Source: Alkalinema sp. FACHB-956 (GTDB taxonomy: Bacteria > Cyanobacteriota > Cyanobacteriia > Leptolyngbyales > Leptolyngbyaceae). Taken from it: a DNA stretch of 64,000 nt. This document shows positions 1 to 8,169 of the stretch, piece by piece. The stretch lies in contig NZ_JACJRC010000007.1 in assembly GCF_014697025.1 (NCBI RefSeq), forward strand, positions 124,001 through 188,000. The letters run 5' to 3'. The notes beneath the pieces are model-generated. The model was given only the letters and a program-made list of their open reading frames with translations, ran no database searches and was not told the DNA's origin. Each line of letters starts with the position of its first letter. Within the stretch, counting starts at the first letter, position 1. The position numbers and the translations under genes were made by a program.

Positions 1-758
1 GCGATGTCCGTCTGCCACAAATTGGCGATCGTCGGCAGATCCAAGGTGCGACTCATCACCACGCGCAGGGGATTGTGATCCGTGAGGCCGTGGGTGGTCA
101 GGTTGGGATTATCTTGACGAACGGTGTTGCCGCCGATAATGACCGCATCACAGGCCGATCGCAGTTGATGGACTTTTTGCCGTGCGGCTGGCCCCGTAAT
201 CCAAGCACTGTGCCCCGTCGTGGTGGCAATTTTGCCATCGATCGTCATGGCATACTTCAAAATCCCAAAGGGCTGATGGTGCAAAATACGATGCGCAAAC
301 GCTTCGTTCAATTCCTGGCAGGCGGCAGCTTCCACCCCCACAACGACTTCAATGCCCGCCTCTCGCAGCTTGGCAATGCCCCGTCCCGCCACCTGGGGGT
401 TGGGATCTTCCATGCCAATCACCACCCGATGCAATCCTGCCGCCACGATCGCATCGGCACAGGGCGGTGTCCGACCAAAATGGCTACAGGGTTCCAAATT
501 AACGTAGAGCGTCGCTCCCTGGGCTTGGTCTCCCGCCTGTCGCAGGGCAAAGACTTCAGCATGGGGGTCTCCCGCCCGTGGATGAAACCCTTCCCCCACC
601 ACCACTCCGTGCTTGACAATGACAGAACCCACGAGAGGGTTAGGTGCGGTTTTTCCCAAGGCTTGTTTGGCAAGGTCTAAGCACCGTTGGAGATATTGTC
701 GATCGATGTCATTAAACTCAGATGGCGGGAACTCAGGAGATAGATTACGACTAGACAT
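1..758 (-). CDS. ribD: Riboflavin biosynthesis protein RibD, 3' part beyond the window
   Basis: Bifunctional pyrimidine deaminase/reductase of the riboflavin pathway. It deaminates and then reduces the first intermediate derived from GTP. The N-terminal cytidine-deaminase-like domain is complete: the zinc-site motif HAE is at residues 66-68 and the paired cysteines of PCSHFGRTPPC are at 91 and 100. The reductase domain begins near residue 165 (FGILKYAMTIDGKIA) and is cut by the left window edge, so 252 codons of a usual 360-380 are visible. The ATG at 758 is the first in-frame start. A purine-rich GGGAGG lies about 33 bases upstream, too far to be its ribosome site. Nothing looks broken in the visible part. 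Confidence 0.96.
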   Translation of the reverse strand, partial: MSSRNLSPEFPPSEFNDIDRQYLQRCLDLAKQALGKTAPNPLVGSVIVKHGVVVGEGFHPRAGDPHAEVFALRQAGDQAQGATLYVNLEPCSHFGRTPPCADAIVAAGLHRVVIGMEDPNPQVAGRGIAKLREAGIEVVVGVEAAACQELNEAFAHRILHHQPFGILKYAMTIDGKIATTTGHSAWITGPAARQKVHQLRSACDAVIIGGNTVRQDNPNLTTHGLTDHNPLRVVMSRTLDLPTIANLWQTDI

Positions 759-815
759 AGTGGTGACGATGGACTGTTTCCATCCTCCCTTTAGGAGGTT
801 GTGTCGTCTACTATA

Positions 816-850
816 CCCAAGCAGGATTCAATCCCCAAGCAGGATTCAAT
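816..850. repeat. Tandem 18-bp duplication across a stop codon
   Basis: The 17-mer cccaagcaggattcaat occurs at 816-832 and again at 834-850 (period 18). The right copy contains the TGA stop (846-848) of the leftward gene next to it. The left copy places a second TGA exactly 18 bases further on, in the same frame. Confidence 0.9.
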
Positions 851-1403
851 ACAGGCGAGAGGTTGAGTAATGTCCCAGAACTTCTTGGCCCCACCGCACT
901 AGATTTTCGGAGCCTTCCATCAGGAGTAAATAATGGCCTCGGCTGATGTGGTGGCGATACAAGCTAGCGACGGTTCCCCCGCCAAAGGCTCCTAAAAAAG
1001 TTCCGATCGCAGCGCCTAACAGTCCGCTGGAAAAGCCCACCATGGGAATAATCATCATCGAGGATCCCACCATGGCCCAACTGGGTTGGCGCAGGAATGC
1101 TAGGGCTTCGAGTTGACTGTGAATCAGCCAGAATAAGGCCGTGGCAACGACGGTTCCCACGATCGCGCTGACGATCGCCCAGCCCACGGCCTTCCGCACA
1201 ATGATCTGAATTGGACGCAAGAGGCCAATTCGCTCAGGGCGGCTATACCCTTCACCTACGATCGTTAAATGTTCGGGAGAAATTCCGTGATAGTTCAACA
1301 ATCGGTAAGCTTGAAATGCAGATACTTCATCTGGAAAAACTTTCACGACCAGATGTGTATTTCGAGGCACCAACCCTTTTTGTCGCAGGAATCGCCTTAC
1401 CAC
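846..1403 (-). CDS. Glycine-zipper membrane protein with general-stress-like N-terminal domain
   Basis: A 185-aa protein of unknown function. Residues 17-60 look like the small alpha/beta domain of general stress protein 17M and low-temperature-induced proteins (HLVVKVFPDEVSAFQAYRLL, then an HLTIVGEG strand). Two hydrophobic glycine-rich segments follow: residues 73-95 and about 108-145, the latter containing GLLGAAIGTFLGAFGGG, a glycine zipper typical of membrane-inserting stress proteins. The start is a GTG at 1403; no better ATG lies near. The family call is inferred from architecture. A single gene, convergent with nothing, 87 bp downstream of the ribD start. Its stop lies inside a tandem duplication. 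Confidence 0.7.
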   Translation of the reverse strand: MVRRFLRQKGLVPRNTHLVVKVFPDEVSAFQAYRLLNYHGISPEHLTIVGEGYSRPERIGLLRPIQIIVRKAVGWAIVSAIVGTVVATALFWLIHSQLEALAFLRQPSWAMVGSSMMIIPMVGFSSGLLGAAIGTFLGAFGGGTVASLYRHHISRGHYLLLMEGSENLVRWGQEVLGHYSTSRLY

Positions 1404-1744
1404 CGCAGCTATGCCCAGTTTTATAAAAGCTATATTGGCAATTCTAAACGCTCAAACTGAAATTCCCTAGTAGCCACCCATCTAACTTAATCATTGTTTG
1501 ATGAATCATCGGGTTATGACATGAATCATCAGGGTATGACCAAGGTCTCTCCTGTATTCGATCGCTCAGGGGCGGCAGTGTGAAGGGGGCGTTTGGTCAA
1601 AGGGGGCTGGGGCGAACTTGGTTGGGGCGAACTTGATTGGGGCGAACTTGGTTGGGGCGATCGCCCTAGGACCCCTGTGCGTACTATGTGTGTGTACTAT
1701 GGAAGGATTCAGGTTTTGTTGAAATTATTGTTTGGTGGATCCCT
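1404..1744. other. Intergenic region with two sets of tandem repeats
   Basis: No credible gene here. It holds two copies of a 20-mer (atgaatcatcgggttatgac and a variant) at 1501-1520 and 1521-1540. A 15-bp unit, gttggggcgaacttg, is iterated almost four times at 1606-1665 and runs into a GCGATCGC palindrome. Open frames crossing the repeats have no homology-like content. Confidence 0.8.
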
Positions 1745-1999
1745 ATGCCTCCCCGTTGGTCTCGTGTTCCCACTCGTCAAGATCCGGAGTATCGCAAGCT
1801 CGACGATCGTGTGACGTTTGCCACCCATGTTGCTGGCTTTCTTGCGGTGAATTCTGGCGTATGGTTTGTGCGACAGGTGCAGTATGCCGATTGGCCTTGG
1901 ACACTTTGGCTGACGGGCCTATGGGGTTTAGTTTTAGTCGGCCATGGTGTTTACGTGTTTACGATCGCCGACTACAGCGATGCTCCTAAGGATTCCTAA
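1745..1999 (+). CDS. 2TM domain-containing small membrane protein
   Basis: An 84-aa protein matching the 2TM domain pattern: a charged N-terminus (PPRWSRVPTRQDPEYRKLDDRV), helix FATHVAGFLAVNSGVWFV, a short loop with tryptophans, then helix LWLTGLWGLVLVGHGVYVF. The conserved H, N and WG...GH positions are present. Function unknown; in other bacteria the domain is often attached to sensor kinases or stands alone. The frame is open upstream to 1688, but the family begins close to the ATG at 1745, which I chose. Residues before it read as non-coding. Confidence 0.75.
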   Translation: MPPRWSRVPTRQDPEYRKLDDRVTFATHVAGFLAVNSGVWFVRQVQYADWPWTLWLTGLWGLVLVGHGVYVFTIADYSDAPKDS

Positions 2000-2019
2000 C
2001 CCTCGGGATTTGTCCATGG

Positions 2020-2057
2020 GACTCATTCGTTCGCCTAATTCATTCACTGAATGAGTC
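2020..2057. terminator. Inverted repeat downstream of the 2TM gene, possible terminator
   Basis: gactcattc (2020-2028) pairs with gaatgagtc (2049-2057) around a 20-base loop. Only TTAGTT follows, so termination is uncertain. Confidence 0.3.
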
Positions 2058-2164
2058 TTAGTTCACCGAACCAGTCTCAGGTTATTGAAGATTTTTGCGG
2101 TTCAGGATGCTACATTCTGGACTCGCTCGCTAAATTCTCTCTTGCTGAATAAGGAGTAGAGCCT

Positions 2165-2470
2165 ATGGCACGCAATTCATCGCAGGCGATCGAATCCCTT
2201 GCTGCGGAGATTGGTGAAAATATTTACATCGATATCGCCAAGTGGCACCTTTACCTAGCAGAGGCTAAGTTGCATACCGTGTTGGCGGAGCAACTGTTTC
2301 CCCTTCTGGAAAGCGGTAGGGTGGATGAAAGTGCAGTCACCCAGGTTTTGCAGCAAATTTCTGTGAAGGTCGGTGGGGGCAAGCGGGAACTGCCCTTGAG
2401 CGATCTGTTGCCGATGCAATGCCAGGTAAATTTGCTCGATCTGCTGGAAGAGTTTCAGCGGAATTTGTAG
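2165..2470 (+). CDS. DUF3181 family protein, conserved in cyanobacteria
   Basis: A 101-aa soluble protein matching the cyanobacterial DUF3181 family. The hallmark LAAEIGENIYIDIAKWHLYLAEAKLHT is at residues 12-38, followed by an LLPMQCQVNLLDLL helix. No catalytic motif is visible and the function is unknown. AAGGAG about 11 bases upstream supports the ATG at 2165. It stands alone between the 2TM gene and the convergent epimerase gene. The stop lies in a 15-bp tandem duplication. Confidence 0.88.
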   Translation: MARNSSQAIESLAAEIGENIYIDIAKWHLYLAEAKLHTVLAEQLFPLLESGRVDESAVTQVLQQISVKVGGGKRELPLSDLLPMQCQVNLLDLLEEFQRNL

Positions 2471-2489
2471 ACAAGGAATTTGTAGACAA
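2460..2489. repeat. Tandem 15-bp duplication containing the DUF3181 stop codon
   Basis: ggaatttgtagacaa occurs at 2460-2474 and 2475-2489. The first copy holds the TAG stop (2468-2470). As the unit is 15 bp, the second copy gives another in-frame TAG. Further short repeats follow: aacgctgggaa/agtc near 2520-2550, and an 18-mer, gatcacgatggtgtatgc, at 2623-2640 and 2641-2658. Confidence 0.9.
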
Positions 2490-2678
2490 AAATTTCTAGC
2501 CAACTCGGGAAAATTAATGCTGGGAAATCAACGCTGGGAAGTCAACGCTGACAAGTCACTCCAGCAAGTCACTCTGGCATTACTCCTTCAGGCAGGGCAG
2601 TGGCTACAGCGACACCTCGATCGATCACGATGGTGTATGCGATCGCGATGGTGTATGGGTAGTCCATCATTAAATGCC

Positions 2679-3734
2679 CTATGCCGTGCCGCGAATGGTG
2701 ACACCTAGACCGGGCTGCAAATTGGGTAACAGACAACCATTCTGGAAACTTGCTCCCACAAACGGATCATCCTTCAAATTCAGGTGACTATCCAAATCCA
2801 AATGATCCGCCAAGGGTGACAGGTGGGCCAACGCCGTATTCATCAAACTGCTATCGGAATAGCAACCAAACATGACCTTCAATCCCGCTGCTTTGGCTGT
2901 GTGGATCATCCGTAACGCTTCCGACAGCCCCCCGCACTTATTGAGCTTGATATTCACCCCATGCACCCGATCGGCCAGGGGCAAAATATCCCGACTGGTA
3001 AAACAACTCTCATCCACAAAAATCGGCAACGGCGACTGACGATAGAGCTCCAGCAGATCCCCCTCATGGCCCTTGGGTAACGGCTGCTCCAGGTAGGTAA
3101 TGCCCTGATCCGCCAGCCATCCCGCCATGGCGATCGCATCGGCCAACTGCCAACCGCCATTAGCATCAATACTGATCTGCTGGATGTGTGGAGCCGCCGC
3201 CTTCACCGCCAACAGCATCGCCCGATCGGCCTCGATTCCCGCCGGACTGCCCAGCTTCACCTTCAGCACCCGAATTTCCCGGTTGAACTGCAACCAATGG
3301 CGCACCCGTTCCTGGGCGGCTTCCGGTGTGCTAATTCCGATCGTCACCGACGTGGGCACAATGCGATCGCGGTTTAAGCCCAACAATTGCCATAGGGGTA
3401 AACCCGCCTTTTTACCCAGCCAGTCATGCAGCGCCAAATCCAACGCCGATCGTGCCGCCGAGGGCACCCCCGCATCCTCCATCACCCGATCGAGGCTTTG
3501 TCGTTCCAAGGGACTGTAGGGGGCTAGTAGGGGCGTGATCCGTTGTAGCGATCGGGCAATTTGGTCGATCGATTGGGACTGTTCTCCGATGGAAAATGGG
3601 GAGGCTTCCCCCCAGCCCTCAATGCCGTCGTGTTCAATCCGTAGAAATAAATTAGTGGATTGGCTGGTTGTGCCTCGGCTGATCGTTAGGGCAAAACGCT
3701 TGTGAACGGTAAAAGTTTGCAGACGGATTTGCAT
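2679..3734 (-). CDS. Dipeptide epimerase (enolase superfamily)
   Basis: A 351-aa member of the muconate-lactonizing/mandelate-racemase group, most like L-Ala-D/L-Glu epimerases that recycle or interconvert dipeptides from peptidoglycan. The N-terminal capping domain carries GWGEASP (40-46). The barrel has the catalytic KVK (158-160), metal ligands D190 (SIDANGGW), E216 (EQP) and D241 (DES), and the opposite lysine in NIKLNKCGG (261-269). All catalytic residues are present. Exact substrate is inferred from family. Transcribed leftwards behind the DUF362 gene with a strong hairpin between them. Confidence 0.88.
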   Translation of the reverse strand: MQIRLQTFTVHKRFALTISRGTTSQSTNLFLRIEHDGIEGWGEASPFSIGEQSQSIDQIARSLQRITPLLAPYSPLERQSLDRVMEDAGVPSAARSALDLALHDWLGKKAGLPLWQLLGLNRDRIVPTSVTIGISTPEAAQERVRHWLQFNREIRVLKVKLGSPAGIEADRAMLLAVKAAAPHIQQISIDANGGWQLADAIAMAGWLADQGITYLEQPLPKGHEGDLLELYRQSPLPIFVDESCFTSRDILPLADRVHGVNIKLNKCGGLSEALRMIHTAKAAGLKVMFGCYSDSSLMNTALAHLSPLADHLDLDSHLNLKDDPFVGASFQNGCLLPNLQPGLGVTIRGTA

Positions 3735-3764
3735 AGGAGTGTATTAAAGAATCGCAATCTAGTT

Positions 3765-3784
3765 CCCTCTCCCCAGGGAGAGGG
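3765..3784. terminator. GC-rich palindrome between DUF362 and epimerase genes
   Basis: CCCTCTCCC (3765-3773) pairs perfectly with GGGAGAGGG (3776-3784), and gctagggtgaggg follows. This resembles dispersed CCCTCTCCC-type palindromes of many genomes. It could attenuate transcription leaving the DUF362 gene, but no U-tract is evident. Confidence 0.45.
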
Positions 3785-3813
3785 CTAGGGTGAGGGCCGA
3801 GAGGCTTAAGGTG

Positions 3814-4587
3814 CTAAAATCCCCGGTCTCGCAGACATTCGATCGCCTCAATATACCGTGGAATCGCTTCCCCCGTGACCTCGCAGGCCGTCCGATCGAC
3901 CGCGATCGGATCCTCGCCGCAAAACACCTTACCGCAGGGCAGAGCAGTCCCGCGATCGGGTTTCCAATCCCGGCTGACAAAGCGTTCCGTGGCATCTACC
4001 ACCGCCCCATCAAACAGGTAGCCAATGGAAAAATAGACATCCTGCAACACCTCCGGCACGCTGGGGCGATGTAACTGACCGCGAGAATTGGCACTGCGGG
4101 CTTTATATTTCGCACGGGGAAAGAGCCCATAGAGATTTTTCAACGAAGCCGAAATCAGCGGTTCATCCTTCAGAATTGTGCGCTTGAAGGCTCCGATCGT
4201 AATGCGGCAGTCCACTTCTTGCAGTAGCTTGGGTGCCCAAAGGGTTTTGAAGCGCACGGGTTGGGGCGATCGATTCTCATATTCCGCCAGTTCCAACGTA
4301 TCCGCATCCAACAGCCGCATTCCCCCGTCCAACACCTGATCTAGCCCCCGTTTTGCCGCGATCGTGGCTAGGCTCACCGGCGAACAGACCCCCTCCACAA
4401 TCAAAATTTCCGCCGTGGGGCTGGCCTGCCGTAATCCCTGTAACACCTGCCCCAACACCGCTAGGCTCACCGTCACCGGGGGCGCTGCGGGATACCCCAA
4501 ATTCGGCTTGACCAGAATGCGCTGGGCACCCTTGGCCCGATCGGGCGGTTGATAGACAAAAGCAGCCGAATCCAGAACTTGAACCAT
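3814..4587 (-). CDS. DUF362 domain protein
   Basis: A 257-aa protein of the DUF362 family. The hallmark ILVKPNLGYP is at residues 24-33, followed by VLIVEG-like and DADTLELAEYE segments and ITIGAFKRTILKDEPLISASLKNLYG (about 133-158). In other members DUF362 is fused to 4Fe-4S ferredoxin domains; none is present here. Reaction unknown. The ATG at 4587 has no strong ribosome site. Divergent from the LapA-like gene with about 95 bp between, which must hold both promoters. Confidence 0.85.
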   Translation of the reverse strand: MVQVLDSAAFVYQPPDRAKGAQRILVKPNLGYPAAPPVTVSLAVLGQVLQGLRQASPTAEILIVEGVCSPVSLATIAAKRGLDQVLDGGMRLLDADTLELAEYENRSPQPVRFKTLWAPKLLQEVDCRITIGAFKRTILKDEPLISASLKNLYGLFPRAKYKARSANSRGQLHRPSVPEVLQDVYFSIGYLFDGAVVDATERFVSRDWKPDRGTALPCGKVFCGEDPIAVDRTACEVTGEAIPRYIEAIECLRDRGF

Positions 4588-4682
4588 CGAAATTTAAATT
4601 ACCGTAACGACCATTGAGCATTGTAGCGATCGTCTCTGGCTCACTAACTTTGTAAATGTTGCTGTAATGTCGCCGTGAATTC

Positions 4683-5273
4683 ATGGGTCGTAACGCTAGG
4701 GTTATCCCCTCTGGGCTAAGCTGGAAGATGTTCGATCGAGGGCTGATGCAGATCGGCCATCAGCTAGCTACCATGCCCATTGTCCGCTTAGTTTCCCTCC
4801 TAGTGCTGACCCTGGGGTTAGCCATTTTCACTTGGCAAAACTTCAGCACGAGCTTGCCGCTGGTCTTTTTTGGTGTGGCGCTGGGGCAATGGCCGCTTTC
4901 CCTGTGGTTGCTCCTAGCTTTACTGTTGGGCAGTGGAACCAGCTTCGCCATCACCGCCCTGCTCAAGCTATCCACCACAGCGGTGAAGTTACCGCGCTGG
5001 GGGCAACGATCGGGCGATCGAACCCGCGATCGGCAGCAAAATCGTCAAGCTTCTCGTGATCAAACCCGCGATCGGGCAGATTGGGATGATGACTGGGGTA
5101 CAGAAAATCCTGGGGCTGAAGATTGGGACGATGATTGGGATAATGGCCCTGTGGTCGATCGGCCCCAACCGGCCCGTGAACCCCAACCCCGCCAGCCCGT
5201 GCGTCAGGATGTTGTAGACGCAGAATTTCGAGTGATTGTCCCTCCCTCCCGCAACCTAGAAGATGATCGTTAA
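4683..5273 (+). CDS. LapA-like two-helix membrane protein with acidic tail
   Basis: A 196-aa protein. Two hydrophobic segments (about residues 33-50 and 68-92; FTWQNFSTSLPLVFFGV and PLSLWLLLALLLG) match the LapA/DUF1049 pattern. The cytoplasmic tail is low-complexity: RDR-rich, then two ADWDDDWG-type acidic repeats, ending in VVDAEFRVIVPPSRNLEDDR, a terminal motif seen in cyanobacterial relatives. The start is uncertain: an ATG at 4746 has GAGG five bases upstream and may be the real one. The stop overlaps the aroK start by 11 bp, so the two are probably co-translated. Confidence 0.75.
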   Translation: MGRNARVIPSGLSWKMFDRGLMQIGHQLATMPIVRLVSLLVLTLGLAIFTWQNFSTSLPLVFFGVALGQWPLSLWLLLALLLGSGTSFAITALLKLSTTAVKLPRWGQRSGDRTRDRQQNRQASRDQTRDRADWDDDWGTENPGAEDWDDDWDNGPVVDRPQPAREPQPRQPVRQDVVDAEFRVIVPPSRNLEDDR

Positions 5274-5880
5274 TCCCACCACCGTCCACCAAGCCCTGCA
5301 AGGCACCAACCTCTATCTCATTGGCATGATGGGATCCGGCAAGTCCACCGTTGGTCAAGTCCTAGCCGATCGCTTGGGTTACCAGTTTTTTGACAGCGAT
5401 ACGGTGATTGAACAGGTAGCCCAGCAGCCCGTGAGCCAAATTTTTGCCGAATCTGGAGAAGCGGTGTTTCGGGAACTGGAAACCCGAGTGCTGGCGGAAA
5501 TTGCGGGTCATGGTCGCAAGTTGGTAGCCACGGGGGGCGGCATCGTCCTGAAACCGGAAAATTGGGGTTACTTGCGCCATGGGGTGATTATCTGGCTGGA
5601 TGCCTCGATCGAGATTCTGAAAACCCGTCTAGAGGCAGATACCACCCGTCCACTCCTCCAGGGCACCGACCTGGAAACCAAGCTGACATCGCTCTACGCC
5701 GATCGCCAAGCCCTCTATGCCCAGGCCGACCTGAGAATTATGCTAGGGGAAACGGATACGCCGGAGGAAATTTGCGATCGCATCCTCCTTGCCTTGGCCA
5801 AAGCCTGCCAGGAAAAGCGGGATCAGGACGCCACGATCGAAGAATTGAACCGCCAAAAGCCCTTTCGCTTAGAGGAGTAA
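5263..5880 (+). CDS. aroK: Shikimate kinase
   Basis: Phosphorylates shikimate at the 3-hydroxyl with ATP in the chorismate pathway. 205 aa, usual for cyanobacterial enzymes with a short C-terminal extension. Visible motifs: Walker A GMMGSGKST (21-29), substrate-binding FFDSD (42-46), FRELE with its arginine (69-73), ATGGGIV (88-94) and the lid RPLL near 127-130. The start overlaps the upstream membrane-protein gene by 11 bp. argB follows after about 100 bp, with no clear terminator between. Confidence 0.97.
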   Translation: MIVNPTTVHQALQGTNLYLIGMMGSGKSTVGQVLADRLGYQFFDSDTVIEQVAQQPVSQIFAESGEAVFRELETRVLAEIAGHGRKLVATGGGIVLKPENWGYLRHGVIIWLDASIEILKTRLEADTTRPLLQGTDLETKLTSLYADRQALYAQADLRIMLGETDTPEEICDRILLALAKACQEKRDQDATIEELNRQKPFRLEE

Positions 5881-5981
5881 TTTGAGAAGAGGAATCTCAT
5901 CAGTCCCTCACATCTCACGTCATCCTCCATATCATCTTGTAATCTAGATAACGTTGTTTTTTTAACCAGCGGTCGATCGCC

Positions 5982-6860
5982 ATGTCCATGCCCCTTGATA
6001 ACTGCCTTGCTGATGCCTCGGTTCGGGTCAATATTCTGAGCGAGGCGTTGCCCTATATCCAACAGTTTGCAGGGCGGACGATCGTGGTCAAGTACGGCGG
6101 TGCAGCCATGAAGGACAGCACCCTGAAGGATCAGGTGATTCGGGATGTGGTGTTTATGGCATCGGTGGGCATTCGTCCGGTGCTGGTTCATGGGGGTGGC
6201 CCGGAAATCAATACCTGGCTGGGTAAACTGAACATCGAACCCCAGTTCAAAAACGGCCTGCGCGTCACCGATGCCCCCACGATGGATGTGGTGGAAATGG
6301 TGTTAGTGGGTCGGTTAAATAAGGAAATTGTGGCCCTGGTCAACCAAGCGGGCGGCTCTGCGGTGGGGCTGTGTGGCAAAGATGGTAACCTGCTGACGGC
6401 ACGCCCTGCCGATGAAGAAGGGGTCGGCTTTGTGGGGGAGGTGTCCACAGTGAACCCGCGACTGCTTGAAGTGTTGATTAATGATGGGCACATTCCGATC
6501 GTCTCCAGTGTGGCGGCGGATGAGATGGGTCAGTCCTACAACATTAATGCTGATACGGTGGCCGGGGAAATTGCGGCGGCTTTGGGGGCGGAGAAGTTAA
6601 TTCTGCTCACGGATACACCGGGACTGATGAAGGATCCTAAGGTGCCGGATAGCCTAATTCCGCAACTGACGATTCGGGAAGCCCGCGCACTCATCGATGA
6701 CGGTACAGTTTCTGGGGGCATGATTCCTAAGTTGAGCTGCTGTGTACGATCGCTCGCTCAAGGGGTGCGGGCTGCCCACATCATTGATGGTCGGTTACCC
6801 CATTCGCTCCTGCTGGAAATTTTCACCGACTCTGGAATCGGGACGATGGTGGTGGCGTAG
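5982..6860 (+). CDS. argB: Acetylglutamate kinase
   Basis: Second step of arginine synthesis: phosphorylates N-acetylglutamate. In cyanobacteria this enzyme is feedback-inhibited by arginine and relieved by PII. 292 aa, normal length. The amino-acid kinase fold shows [11 protein letters not shown] (26-36), [11 protein letters not shown] (66-76), [12 protein letters not shown] (about 130-141), the [15 protein letters not shown] segment and DTPGLMKDP near 209-217. The N-terminal helix ([20 protein letters not shown]) is of the kind that forms the hexamer and arginine site. ATG at 5982 chosen. Confidence 0.97.
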   Translation: MSMPLDNCLADASVRVNILSEALPYIQQFAGRTIVVKYGGAAMKDSTLKDQVIRDVVFMASVGIRPVLVHGGGPEINTWLGKLNIEPQFKNGLRVTDAPTMDVVEMVLVGRLNKEIVALVNQAGGSAVGLCGKDGNLLTARPADEEGVGFVGEVSTVNPRLLEVLINDGHIPIVSSVAADEMGQSYNINADTVAGEIAAALGAEKLILLTDTPGLMKDPKVPDSLIPQLTIREARALIDDGTVSGGMIPKLSCCVRSLAQGVRAAHIIDGRLPHSLLLEIFTDSGIGTMVVA

Positions 6861-6973
6861 CAGTTTTTGGGGCATTGCCAAAGTTTGAGGGATTGGTCAA
6901 ATTCGATCGAGAGAGCGTCATTCTTTGATGGTTGATCTCCGCAAAATTTCCAGCCACGGATGTATCCATTTGA

Positions 6974-7026
6974 GAATTCTCTGGTTACCCTTAATGAGTA
7001 ATCAGAAATGAGTAATCAGAGAATTC
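6974..7026. repeat. Duplicated 14-mer inside a larger inverted repeat downstream of argB
   Basis: gaattctctg (6974-6983) pairs with cagagaattc (7017-7026). Two head-to-tail copies of aatgagtaatcaga (6993-7006 and 7007-7020) overlap the right arm. It may act as an argB terminator but lacks a T-tract. Confidence 0.6.
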
Positions 7027-7122
7027 CCACTCAGAGTTCTCCCCAGCTACTTGTTGGTGGGATGCGACGGGTCTCAATCTCTGAGTGCTTTGAACATCGG
7101 TTACTTTGTGCATCTCTTGGCT

Positions 7123-8166
7123 ATGGCAAATCTACTCACCCATCTCTATCGAACTGCTATGACTAATTTGCTCGTTCAGCAGACCAAGTTCCGAGAGGAT
7201 AGCATTGGACTTCGTAACGAGCAATGCCGATCGCGATTTTTAATTCAACCCAAAGACACTGGTAAAGTCTGTCTATTTTTTCATGGGTTTACGGCAGCTC
7301 CGTTTCAGTTTGCTTCCCTAGGCCAAATCCTTTACCAAGCAGGCTATAACATTATGATTCCTCTTTTGCCCGGTCATGGCCGAGCTGGGAATTGGGATAA
7401 AAATAATCCGCCGCCGCTGCCGCTAGAGTCTCAGGTCTATAAAGATTTTGCGATCGACTGTTTGAAAAGTGCCAAAACGTTGGGTGATGAAGTGGTTGTG
7501 GGGGGATTATCGGGGGGCGGTACGTTGGCTACATGGCTTTCGGTGGAAAAAGCAACAGACATTACTCGATCGCTGTTGTTTGCTCCCTATTTAGGTAATA
7601 GTCGGTTTGTCTTGGATTTGCTAGCAACTTACTCCAAGGACTATGTGGAATGGAAAGATAAAGCCGAAATGGATCGGGTTGGCTATTCTGGTTTTCCCAT
7701 ACCTGCCACCAAGGCTATCTTACGGATAGGCCAAGAAGCTGTAAATCGTGCCCAGTCGGAACCTACGCCACCGATGTTTATTCTGGCCACTGATCTAGAT
7801 GCAGCGGTTAATAATAATGATCATCTCACGTTATTTGATGCTGTTCGCAAAAGAGAACCAAGTACTTGGTACTACCGTTTTCCGAAGGAATTAGCTGTTC
7901 CCCATGCCATGTTGATCAAGGAAGAAGGAACACAGTGGGAAAATTTATTAAATGTGATGGTGAAAGCTTATTTGCAAAGTGATCTGGCTTGGGATGATGT
8001 GGAAGAAATTGCCTACCGCATGACCGAGGGGAAAACCTTCCCACAGGTAGTGAATGAACTAAATCTTGCGGATAAAGTTTCCCCAGATGTGCCAACGATG
8101 ATTACGATGATTGATAAACGGTCGATCGTGGAAAAACGTAATCCGAACGCAATCAACAACGATTAA
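7123..8166 (+). CDS. Alpha/beta hydrolase
   Basis: A 347-aa serine hydrolase of unknown substrate. It has the strand-turn FFHGFTAAPFQF (oxyanion region), the lid-like PLLPGHGRAGNWDKN, and the nucleophile elbow VVGGLSGGGTLA with Ser in G-L-S-G-G. A late acidic residue (ATDLDAAVNN) and VPHAML near the end supply the candidate Asp and His of the triad. No signal peptide. The frame is open to a TTG at 7051; ATG 7123 is the first standard start and I chose it, with 7159 as an alternative. Convergent with the amylase gene, 3 bp apart. Confidence 0.8.
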   Translation: MANLLTHLYRTAMTNLLVQQTKFREDSIGLRNEQCRSRFLIQPKDTGKVCLFFHGFTAAPFQFASLGQILYQAGYNIMIPLLPGHGRAGNWDKNNPPPLPLESQVYKDFAIDCLKSAKTLGDEVVVGGLSGGGTLATWLSVEKATDITRSLLFAPYLGNSRFVLDLLATYSKDYVEWKDKAEMDRVGYSGFPIPATKAILRIGQEAVNRAQSEPTPPMFILATDLDAAVNNNDHLTLFDAVRKREPSTWYYRFPKELAVPHAMLIKEEGTQWENLLNVMVKAYLQSDLAWDDVEEIAYRMTEGKTFPQVVNELNLADKVSPDVPTMITMIDKRSIVEKRNPNAINND

Positions 8167-8169
8167 TCA

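Noticed and set aside
75-680. 201-codon open frame on the plus strand
   Set aside because: Antisense to ribD, whose motifs are unmistakable on the minus strand; the plus frame has no domain-like sequence.
2517-2708. 63-codon plus frame between DUF3181 and the epimerase
   Set aside because: Made of tandem repeats and overlaps the epimerase 3' end.
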